Part shown: in pieces, positions 18,202 to 25,517 of the stretch | How positions within the stretch are numbered: the stretch's first letter is position 1 | Layout: the number at the start of each line of letters is the position of its first letter | Assembly (NCBI GenBank): GCA_025057155.1 | Contig: JANWYD010000004.1 | Coordinates: 124,001-188,000, forward strand | Direction: 5' to 3' | From: Chloroflexaceae bacterium | GTDB taxonomy: Bacteria > Chloroflexota > Chloroflexia > Chloroflexales > Chloroflexaceae | Length of the DNA: 64,000 bases | Notes under the pieces: model-generated | Seen by the model: only the letters and a program-made list of their open reading frames with translations | Told to the model about the DNA's origin: nothing | The model's database searches: none | Position numbers and translations under genes: made by a program

Positions 18202-18307
18202 GTGGGGAAGCCAGGTTTCCCCACCTCCCTCCAACCGGTAATCGGCGTCGCTCCTCCCCCCCTCTCCACTATAGGTGGAGAGGGAGGGGAATTGGGGGAG
18301 GGTTAGG
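18202..18307. repeat. Family B (18202-18224) followed by family A (18250-18307)
   Basis: GGGGAAGCCAGGTTTCCCC within GTG...CAC, then CTCTCCACTATAGGTGGAGAG. Together they fill the 226-bp gap between cobS and tsaD. The B-then-A order is the reverse of the arrangement at 15.4 kb. Confidence 0.75.
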
Positions 18308-18379
18308 AAAATCCAGCTTCGCCGCCGGGAGGGCCTGGCTCTCCCGCCATGGCGTATTCTTACCTCAGGAATCACGCGT

Positions 18380-19441
18380 ATGAATGAACTTCCCCCCAGC
18401 TTTACCATTCTGGCCCTGGAGACCTCGTGCGATGAAACCGCGGCGGCAGTGGTGCGCGGGGGGCGCGAGGTGCTGGCCAATATCGTCGCCTCACAGATGG
18501 ACATGCACCAGCGCTACGGCGGGGTGGTGCCGGAGGTGGCCTCGCGCCACCACATCGTGACCCTCGTTCCAGTAGTGGAGGCCGCTCTGCAGGCCCTGCC
18601 GGGGGGGTGGAACGCCGTGCATGCCGTCGCCGCCACCCATGGCCCCGGTCTGAGCGGGGCGTTGCTCACCGGCCTCAACGCCGCCAAGGCCATGGCCTGG
18701 CAGCGCGGCTTGCCCTTCGTCGGCGTGAACCACCTCGAGGCGCACATCTACGCCAACTGGCTCGACACGACCCCGCCGCAGTTTCCCATCGTCGCCCTGG
18801 TGGTATCTGGCGGTCACACCGTGCTCGCCCTGCTGCGCGACCACGGCGACTACACCCTGCTCGGACAGACCCGTGACGATGCCGTGGGTGAGGCCTTCGA
18901 CAAGGTTGCGCGCATTCTAGGCCTGGGGTATCCCGGCGGGCCGGCTATTCAGCAGGCGGCGGCGGGGGTGACCGGTGCGCCAGCCCTGCCCCGCGCATGG
19001 TTGCGCGACAGTTACGACTTCTCTTTCAGCGGCCTGAAGACGGCGGTGCTGCACCGGGTGCAGGAGCGGCAGGCGCGTGAGTCCCGCCTCCCTCGCACAC
19101 AGGGGGCCACGCCCGCCCCGGCGCTTGATCCACAATTCGTGCGCCAGATGGCCTGGGCCTTTCAGGAGTCGGTGGTGGATGTGCTGGCGACCAAGACCGT
19201 AGACGCGGCGCAGCGGTACGGGGCCGCCGAAATCCTGCTGGCGGGAGGCGTTGCGGCTAACCTGCGCCTGCGCGACGAACTGGCGCGCCGCGCGCCGGTT
19301 CCGGTGCGTTACCCGCCTCTGGCATTCTGTACCGATAATGCGGCAATGGTGGCCGGGGCCGCGTTCTACCGCTTCGCCGCGGGAGTGCAGAGCGACTGGG
19401 ATCTCGATGTGACCCCCGCGTTGCGTCTGGGGGCTACTTGA
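18380..19441 (+). CDS. tsaD: tRNA N6-adenosine threonylcarbamoyltransferase
   Basis: 353 residues from the ATG at 18380, which has CAGGA 9 bases upstream and gives the normal N-terminus (LALETSCDETAAAV). An upstream frame extension runs into repeat DNA. The NHLEAHIY motif provides the metal-binding histidines; the ASKHA-fold motifs VSGGHT, DDAVGEAFDK, GGVAANLRLR and FCTDNAAM are all present. It installs t6A37 on ANN-decoding tRNAs together with TsaB, TsaC and TsaE, which are not here. Its last 8 bases overlap the end of the convergent pgpH-like gene. Confidence 0.96.
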   Translation: MNELPPSFTILALETSCDETAAAVVRGGREVLANIVASQMDMHQRYGGVVPEVASRHHIVTLVPVVEAALQALPGGWNAVHAVAATHGPGLSGALLTGLNAAKAMAWQRGLPFVGVNHLEAHIYANWLDTTPPQFPIVALVVSGGHTVLALLRDHGDYTLLGQTRDDAVGEAFDKVARILGLGYPGGPAIQQAAAGVTGAPALPRAWLRDSYDFSFSGLKTAVLHRVQERQARESRLPRTQGATPAPALDPQFVRQMAWAFQESVVDVLATKTVDAAQRYGAAEILLAGGVAANLRLRDELARRAPVPVRYPPLAFCTDNAAMVAGAAFYRFAAGVQSDWDLDVTPALRLGAT

Positions 19442-21623
19442 CCAGTTGTGGCGCGTAATCCACGCGCGGATGGTAGATGGACTGCAAACTGTTGACGAAG
19501 GCCTGTTTGATCAGGGTCAGTTCGCGCATGGTGAGCGGTGCGTTATCGAGTTCACCCTCGCGCACGCGGGCCTCGATGATCGAGTGCACCAGTTCTTCCA
19601 GCACCTGCACCCCGGCGGGAGCCCCGTTGCGACCGCCGTTGCCATTGGCAGCGACCAGCTTCCCATTCTGCGCCTTCGAGCGCACCGTGGCCTCCACCGA
19701 GTCGGCCAGCATCAGGATTGCCTGCTCGCGTGTGTGAGGGCGCGGGCCCGGGTAGCGGAAATCGGCCTCGCTCACGCTATCCTCTTTCTGAAGGGCCTGC
19801 TGGTAGAAGTGGCGGATCAGACCGGTCCCGTGGTGCGTGGCGATGAAGTCCACGATCTGTTCCGGAAGGCCCGCGCTGCGGGCCATTTTGATGCCTTCGC
19901 GCACGTGATCAATAATGATCTGGGCGCTGGTGAAGGGGTCCAGGTCATTGTGGACGTTCTCGCGACCCATCTGGTTATCGGTGAAGAAATAGGGCCGGAT
20001 GGTTTTGCCAATGTCGTGGTAGTACGCGGCGACCCGCAGCAGCAACGCGTCGGCCCCCACTGCCTCGGCGGCGGCTTCGGCCAGGTTGCCCACGGCGACG
20101 CTATGGTAATAGGTGCCCGGCGCCTCGCGGATCAGCTTGCGCAGGAGCGGGCGGGAGGGATGGGCCAGTTCCATGAGTTGCAGAGGCGTGACCAGGCCGG
20201 CGGCGCGGCTCACCACGTTGAAGACGCCAATCGCGAAGATGGCCGAGAGCGCTCCGTTCATGCCCGCGAAGAGGGTGACGGGCGCCAGATGCGTCATCAG
20301 GCTTCTGGCCGGTAGCGTCGGCTGGCTGATCAACCAGAAGGCCAGTTCGGCCACCAGCACTACGGCTGCCACACTCACTCCGGCCAGCAAGAAGGAGCGC
20401 AGGCGCTCGGCGTCGTGGGTCATCAGCACGGCGGCCACGCAACTGGCAAACAGCGTCAGCGCCAGGCTCAGAGCATTGTGCTCCATTACCCCGATGGTCG
20501 CACTCATCAGCACGGCGGCGGCCAGGCTGACGCGCCCGTTGAAGACGACGGTGAACGTGATCGCCACGGCGGCCAGTGGGTAGAAGAAGGTCCAATCGCC
20601 GACCGCGGGCAGCACCAGGCGCGCGACGATCAGCGTGAAGACGATCAGGCTGATCATTACCAGCAACGCGCGCGGGCGCCGGGCAATGGGGGGTTCAAAA
20701 CTCAGCAAGTAAGCCATGAACCCAACGCTCATCAACGCCGCGAAGAGACCGCGACCGGCGATCCCTGCCCAGCTCAGGGGCGCGGGCATGGCGCCGGTCT
20801 GTTGCAGTTTCTCGATCGTCTCTGGGGTGATAATCTCACCCTCGCGCACGATGGCCTCGCCGGCCAGCACCCGCACCTGCTGCGGCGGCACGCTGTCGCG
20901 GGCGCGCTGACGGCGCTCGGCGGTGGCGACCTCATCGAGAGTGCGGTTGACCCGCAGGAACGCCTCGGTGAAGAAGCGAGCCAGATCGCGCTCCGGAGGG
21001 GACAGGTCGGTGGTGGCGAGCCAGTAGGCCAGCCAGCGCTCGCGCAACTGAAGCAGGGCGCGTTCGTCGAGGGCGTAGTCGTAGCGCTCGATGGCCCGGT
21101 CGTAGAGGGCGAGGGTTTGCCGGTGCACCTGCTCCCAGCGAGCGTCGCTGAGGGCGAGGATCTGCTCGGCCTGGTCCTCCGAGATTTGCAGAGTGGCGTT
21201 AGGCAGCGCCGCCAGTCTTGCTACTTGATCCTCGCGCTGAAGCGAAGGATCATCACGCACGCGGGTGATCGTCTCGATCAGCGCGCTGAGATCATGACGT
21301 TGCTGTACCGGGATCAGCGGATCGAAGACGTAGACCAGCGTATCGGGGTTGTTCTCGGCCTGCGCCCGGCGTTCAGCAGTACGCACCTCGCTAACGTAGG
21401 TCACCTCTTTAGGCGCCCAGATGCTCGTCGGGCTGGGTTGCCCCACTTCGAGGCGCCCATACTCGCCAGGGAGACTGAGGGTCAGCGCCACCCAGATCCC
21501 GATGAACAACAACAGACCCTCGAGGGTCAGAGTCAGGCGCAACCGACGGGAGAACGCTTCGGCCGGCTGGAGGGGGCGGAAGCGTGGCAGGCTGGAAACC
21601 CAGCGTCGTCGCGTGATATTCAT
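19434..21623 (-). CDS. pgpH: 7TM-HD phosphodiesterase (PgpH/YqfF type)
   Basis: 729 residues. Order: an N-terminal membrane span (about 33-55), a long extracytoplasmic helical 7TMR-HDED-like domain (about 60-280), a seven-span membrane block (about 285-480), and a cytoplasmic HD domain with His536-Asp537 in YYHDIGK, followed by HHGTG. PgpH enzymes hydrolyse cyclic di-AMP to pApA. In many bacteria the gene sits next to ybeY/phoH, which are not seen here. A Gly/Asn/Ala-rich insertion (NGNGGRNGAPAG) lies near the C-terminus. Confidence 0.9.
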   Translation of the reverse strand: MNITRRRWVSSLPRFRPLQPAEAFSRRLRLTLTLEGLLLFIGIWVALTLSLPGEYGRLEVGQPSPTSIWAPKEVTYVSEVRTAERRAQAENNPDTLVYVFDPLIPVQQRHDLSALIETITRVRDDPSLQREDQVARLAALPNATLQISEDQAEQILALSDARWEQVHRQTLALYDRAIERYDYALDERALLQLRERWLAYWLATTDLSPPERDLARFFTEAFLRVNRTLDEVATAERRQRARDSVPPQQVRVLAGEAIVREGEIITPETIEKLQQTGAMPAPLSWAGIAGRGLFAALMSVGFMAYLLSFEPPIARRPRALLVMISLIVFTLIVARLVLPAVGDWTFFYPLAAVAITFTVVFNGRVSLAAAVLMSATIGVMEHNALSLALTLFASCVAAVLMTHDAERLRSFLLAGVSVAAVVLVAELAFWLISQPTLPARSLMTHLAPVTLFAGMNGALSAIFAIGVFNVVSRAAGLVTPLQLMELAHPSRPLLRKLIREAPGTYYHSVAVGNLAEAAAEAVGADALLLRVAAYYHDIGKTIRPYFFTDNQMGRENVHNDLDPFTSAQIIIDHVREGIKMARSAGLPEQIVDFIATHHGTGLIRHFYQQALQKEDSVSEADFRYPGPRPHTREQAILMLADSVEATVRSKAQNGKLVAANGNGGRNGAPAGVQVLEELVHSIIEARVREGELDNAPLTMRELTLIKQAFVNSLQSIYHPRVDYAPQLVK

Positions 21624-21699
21624 ATTTCCCGTGTCGCCGGTCGCGGGCGCAGGCCCTCTCCGGCGCGTGGCGGCGCGTGGCCGCGTTCACAGGTACCAA

Positions 21700-22251
21700 T
21701 CATGCGCCTGAAAGCAACTCGCGCGCCACCTGGTTGAGGGTGCGTCCCTCGGCGCGGCCCTTGAAGCGCTCTATCAATACCGGCATCAGTTTGCCGATGG
21801 CAGCGGGGCCGCTCAGTCCCAGCTCCGCGATGATTGCGGCCACTTCGGGGCGCAGTTCCTCGGCGCTCAGCATTCGTGGCAGGTAGGCTTCAAGGACGGC
21901 GATCTCGGCCTCCTCCTGTGCGGCGAGATCAGGCCGACCTCCCTTGCGATACATCTCCGCAGCCTCCTGGCGCCGCTTCACCTCTTTGGCAATCACCGCT
22001 ACCTGCTCGGCTGGATCGAGGGCCTCCTGACCGCCGGCCTCGATCGCCGCCAGGGCTGCGTCGCGCGCGGCGGCATCATGGGCGAATTGCTGCTCTATCG
22101 TCCGCGCCGCCGCTTCGTAGCGCGCCCGCGCCGCTTCGAGCCGGGCGCTCTGCAGGGCCGCGCGGGCGCTGCGGATCGCTTCAACCCGCACCTTGTCACC
22201 CGCTTTCATCGCCGTTTTCAGATCGGCTGCCAGTTGCTCGTCGATCGTCAT
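21700..22251 (-). CDS. yqeY: GatB/YqeY-family protein
   Basis: 183 residues from the ATG at 22251, giving MTIDEQLAADLKTAMKAGDK, the usual family start. The upstream frame overlaps gmk and is not used. The C-terminal half (VLEAYLPRMLSAEELRPEVAAIIAELG...GKLMPVLIERFKGRAEGRTLNQVARELL) is the YqeY/GatB C-terminal domain thought to bind tRNA-like RNA. A coiled, Ala/Arg-rich insertion (about 25-75) is longer than in most homologues. It begins 10 bases after the gmk stop, so the two are an operon. Confidence 0.88.
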   Translation of the reverse strand: MTIDEQLAADLKTAMKAGDKVRVEAIRSARAALQSARLEAARARYEAAARTIEQQFAHDAAARDAALAAIEAGGQEALDPAEQVAVIAKEVKRRQEAAEMYRKGGRPDLAAQEEAEIAVLEAYLPRMLSAEELRPEVAAIIAELGLSGPAAIGKLMPVLIERFKGRAEGRTLNQVARELLSGA

Positions 22252-22261
22252 GGCCCTACCT

Positions 22262-22894
22262 CTATAACGTAACCTGGCGCGGAAATACGCGCTGCTTCTC
22301 GGCGATGATGATCGCCCGGATCTGCCCGACCGCCTCATCCAGCCGGTCTTCCCGGTTGATCACCACGTAGTCAAAGTGCCGCACCTGTTCCATCTCCTGG
22401 CTCGCCATAGCCAGGCGCTGCTCAATCTCCTGCGGGCTCTCCGTGCGGCGCACGGTCAGCCGCCAGCGCAACTCCTCGGTGCTGGCGGGAGCCAGGAAGA
22501 TGAACACCGCCTCCGGGGCCAGCCGCTTGATCGTGGCTGCTCCATCAACGTTGATCCGCAGCACTACATCCCGTCCGCTGGCCATTGCCTGGCGCACCTC
22601 GGATTTAGGAATGCCCTTGTACTGGCCATAGACCTTCGCCCACTCCAGGAGTTCGTCGTTGCGGATCATCTCCTCGAAACGCTCCACCGAGACAAAGTGG
22701 TAGTCGTAGCCGTCAATCTCTCCCGGACGGATGGGCCGGCTCGTCGCTGTCACCACGAAGTGGAAAGGGAAGGCCAGTTCCCGCATACGCATCAGCACCG
22801 AGTCCTTCCCCACTCCCGACGGCCCTGAGATGACAACCAGCAGCGGCACGGGTGGCTTCCCGTCAAGCAGGGGATTGCGGAGCAGTGGGGACAT
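22262..22894 (-). CDS. gmk: Guanylate kinase
   Basis: 210 residues. P-loop GPSGVGKDS (residues 24-32), GMP-binding TSRPIRPGEIDGYDYHFV (about 51-68), and the lid VRRTES. It phosphorylates GMP to GDP. Downstream neighbour yqeY is probably co-transcribed. Divergent from the rqcH-like gene across 132 bp that must hold both promoters. Confidence 0.96.
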   Translation of the reverse strand: MSPLLRNPLLDGKPPVPLLVVISGPSGVGKDSVLMRMRELAFPFHFVVTATSRPIRPGEIDGYDYHFVSVERFEEMIRNDELLEWAKVYGQYKGIPKSEVRQAMASGRDVVLRINVDGAATIKRLAPEAVFIFLAPASTEELRWRLTVRRTESPQEIEQRLAMASQEMEQVRHFDYVVINREDRLDEAVGQIRAIIIAEKQRVFPRQVTL

Positions 22895-23026
22895 CTGTAG
22901 CGCGCGTCCTCGTTTCAGGTGTGCCGTCGCTGGCTTCAGCGCCCGCGCGAAGCCTCGTCACAAATGATCACTGGCACTCACGATTTGCTATGATACCATC
23001 AGGGTCTTGTAGTAGTGGAAACCCGT

Positions 23027-24856
23027 ATGTACTTTGACGCTCTAACGCTTGCCGCTGTTGCCGATGAACTGCGTGAGACTGTGCTCGGCGGACGGGTGCA
23101 GCGGGTGATCCTTACCGGTCCCCTCAGCCTGGGCCTGGAGGTCTACGCCCACCGCCAGCGCGTGCAGGTGCTCGCGTCGGCCCATTCGCAACTGGCCCGC
23201 GTGCACCTGGTACGCGAGCGGCTCACACGGGGAGTTGAACAGGAGACGCCACTGCTCCTGCTGTTGCGCAAATATGTGCTGGGCGGGCGGATCGTAGGCG
23301 TCGAGCAGCCGCTGCTCGAACGAGTGCTTGTGTTAAGTATAGTCAAACCACTGTCTTTCCGCAACCGCAATGCGCCTGCCAGCGATCCTGACTTTGATGA
23401 GGCTGAATTCGAGGCCGATGAGGATGATGCCAATCCCTCGACCGCCCTCGACGTGCTGCGCTGCGACCTGGTTATCGAGCCGCAGGACCGGCGCAGTAAC
23501 ATTATTCTGGTGGATGATGATAACCGTATTCTCGACAGCGTCAAGCGCGTCACCCCGCGCATGAGCAGCAGGGTGGTGCTGCCGCGCCACGTCTACGAAT
23601 TGCCGCCACCGCCCGATAAGCGTGACCCTGCCCGCGCTACCGCTGCCGGTATCGCCACCCTTGCCACCGGGCGCGAGCGCGACCTGGCCCGAGCGTTGGT
23701 AGCGGCCTATCGCGGGGTTTCCCCGCAGGTGGCTCGCGAGGCGATCTTCCGCGCCCTGGGGCGCGTTACCGCCAGCGTGGATGAGCCGCTGCCCCATTAC
23801 ATCCTGGCGGCGCGGCTGCGCGAGTTGTTTGCCGCCCCTCCCGAGCCGACTCTGGCCCTCGACGAGGAGGGACGGCCCGCGGCCTACGCGCCCTACGCCC
23901 TCACCCATCTGCCGCGCACCGTCGCTGTCGCCAGCATGAGCGAGGCCCTGGAGCGTTTCTACCTTGCTCACGAGCGGTTGACCGGCCACCAGCAGCGACG
24001 CGAGGCCCTGAGCGGGCAGCTTCGAGCGGCGCGGGCGCGCCTCGAACGCCAGCGCGCTCAGATCGCCGCAGAACTGGAGAAGGCCCGTGAGGTGGAAACC
24101 CTGCGCTGGGAGGGTGAGATGATCTTTGCCTTCATGCATACCCTGCGCCCCGGCCAGGAGGCGCTCGAAGTGGAGGGACGCCGCATCGCCCTCGACCCGC
24201 GCCAGAACCTGGTCGAGCAGGCTCAAGCCCGCTTCCGCGCCTACGATAAGGCCCGCAGCGCCCTCAGCGGCCTCCCGGAGCGGCTCGAAGCCGTCGAGAA
24301 CCGTATCCGCGGCCTTGATGAGCTGGAGGCTCTGCTGCAGCTTAGCGACGGCTACGACCAGATCGAGCAACTTGCCCGTGAGGCCGAGGAACTGGGCTAC
24401 CTCCACGAAGCCACTGGCATTGCCTCCGCGCGCCGTGTGGCCCGCCCCGCCCGCCTGCGACCCCTGCAACTTCTCTCCGCTGACGGCCTGGAGATCGCTG
24501 TAGGACGGAGCGCCCTCGAGAACGAACACGTCACCTTTCGCCTTGCCCAGGGCAACGATCTCTGGCTCCACGCCCGCGGTCTCCCTGGCAGTCACGTGAT
24601 TGTGCGTTGCGGCGGGCGCGATGTGCCGGAGACGACTCTGGTGGAAGCCGCCGGTCTGGCAGCCTACTTTAGCCCGGCGCGGGCCGAGCCGGCGGTGGAG
24701 GTGGATGTCTGTCGCCGCGCCCTGGTGCGCAAGCTGCCCGGCGGCCCCCCCGGTCTGGTGACTTACCGCGCCGAGCGTACCCTGCGTGTCGCCCCGCGAG
24801 CGCCGCGCGCCCGCGGCGCAGCGCAAGGCTCCATCAGCCGGGACGGGACGGGTTGA
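23027..24856 (+). CDS. rqcH: NFACT-family ribosome quality-control protein
   Basis: 609 residues from the ATG at 23027. A GTG at 23015 in frame would add four residues. The N-terminal NFACT-N domain (about 1-260) starts MYFDALTLAAVADELR; an acidic insertion (DPDFDEAEFEADEDD, about 120-140) interrupts it. Helix-hairpin-helix and long coiled coil (about 310-450) follow, then an NFACT-R domain with LWLHARGLPGSHVIVR (about 517-532). RqcH binds stalled 50S-peptidyl-tRNA and adds alanine tails; the family is often mis-named fibronectin-binding protein. The acidic insertion is a local peculiarity. Confidence 0.9.
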   Translation: MYFDALTLAAVADELRETVLGGRVQRVILTGPLSLGLEVYAHRQRVQVLASAHSQLARVHLVRERLTRGVEQETPLLLLLRKYVLGGRIVGVEQPLLERVLVLSIVKPLSFRNRNAPASDPDFDEAEFEADEDDANPSTALDVLRCDLVIEPQDRRSNIILVDDDNRILDSVKRVTPRMSSRVVLPRHVYELPPPPDKRDPARATAAGIATLATGRERDLARALVAAYRGVSPQVAREAIFRALGRVTASVDEPLPHYILAARLRELFAAPPEPTLALDEEGRPAAYAPYALTHLPRTVAVASMSEALERFYLAHERLTGHQQRREALSGQLRAARARLERQRAQIAAELEKAREVETLRWEGEMIFAFMHTLRPGQEALEVEGRRIALDPRQNLVEQAQARFRAYDKARSALSGLPERLEAVENRIRGLDELEALLQLSDGYDQIEQLAREAEELGYLHEATGIASARRVARPARLRPLQLLSADGLEIAVGRSALENEHVTFRLAQGNDLWLHARGLPGSHVIVRCGGRDVPETTLVEAAGLAAYFSPARAEPAVEVDVCRRALVRKLPGGPPGLVTYRAERTLRVAPRAPRARGAAQGSISRDGTG

Positions 24857-25184
24857 CGCTACCCGTTGCCCTCGGTACAATCGGGCAGGGGGATGGAGAA
24901 ATCCGGTTTCCCCCAGATCACAACCAACCCTGTTAACTCTGTTAGGGGTGCGGGGAAACCCGGTGGCCCCGCGATCATAGTCAGCCCTTCTGCCTGGCAG
25001 GGGCGCGGGACCACCGGGTTTCGCCAGTTCATAGCCGACCTCCAGCCGGTCAGGGGTGCGGGGAAGCCCGGTTTCTCCATATCTCTCCAACCAACTCTGT
25101 GAATACCCATGCGGCTTTGCCGCACAAAGACGGGATGCAATTGTGAGGGCGACGCCCTCCCGGACCTCCTGCGCGGAGCCTGTT
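24857..25184. repeat. Four-copy array of family B palindromes
   Basis: Copies of the GGGGAAACCCGGTTTCCCC type at about 24895-24914, 24952-24970, 25004-25024 and 25060-25078, start-to-start distances 57, 52 and 56 bp. Spacers share a second element, CNGTTAGGGGTGCGG or CAGGGGTGCGG, before copies 2 and 4. The region is otherwise without a gene. It is a degenerate tandem array, not a CRISPR: units vary and are palindromic throughout. Confidence 0.75.
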
Positions 25185-25433
25185 ATGTTCAAACGCCCCA
25201 GACCGAAAGAGACCGAGCAGGATCGCCTCTGGCTGCGCCAGTTAAAGGCGGTGATCGAGACCCAGATCGCCCGGCGCCCTTTTCTGTTCCAGATGCGCGC
25301 CGTGGCGCGCCAGCTCCGCTACGAGCGCGCGCACTGGCCGGTGCTGATCCCTTTCTTGCTGCTAGTCTTCCTGGTGGTTTACCGCCGCGAACGCGCCCGC
25401 GTCCTGGAAGTCGCCCGCCGGCTGGCCCAGTAG
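25185..25433 (+). CDS. Small basic single-span membrane protein, unknown function
   Basis: 82 residues from the ATG at 25185, with GGAG 8 bases upstream. The first 50 residues are charged and helical (MFKRPRPKETEQDRLWLRQLK...). One hydrophobic span (WPVLIPFLLLVFLVVY, about residues 51-66) is followed by an Arg-rich tail. I do not recognise a family. The charge pattern suggests the long N-terminal part lies in the cytoplasm, or that the protein is tail-anchored. Position between a repeat array and terminator-like hairpins supports a separate transcript. Confidence 0.55.
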   Translation: MFKRPRPKETEQDRLWLRQLKAVIETQIARRPFLFQMRAVARQLRYERAHWPVLIPFLLLVFLVVYRRERARVLEVARRLAQ

Positions 25434-25515
25434 GGCAACCTTCCAAGGTTGCCGCAGGGCGACCTTCGGGGTTGCAGTAGCGTAACCTTAGGTGCGCAAC
25501 CTTGTAAGGTTGCGC
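25434..25515. terminator. Pair of GCAACCTT/AAGGTTGC hairpins between convergent genes
   Basis: The first dyad is GGCAACCTT-CC-AAGGTTGCC (25434-25453). The second has 10-bp arms GCGCAACCTT and AAGGTTGCGC (25494-25515) and lies directly before the stop of the leftward lipoprotein gene. A weaker copy lies between them. They are placed as bidirectional terminators; related GCAACC...GGTTGC words occur at 31.78, 37.81, 40.69 and 51.42 kb (family C). Confidence 0.6.
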
Positions 25516-25517
25516 TA

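Noticed and set aside
24890-25080. Possible CRISPR array
   Set aside because: Repeats are degenerate, palindromic over their full length and only four in number. Spacers share sequence with each other, and no cas gene is present.
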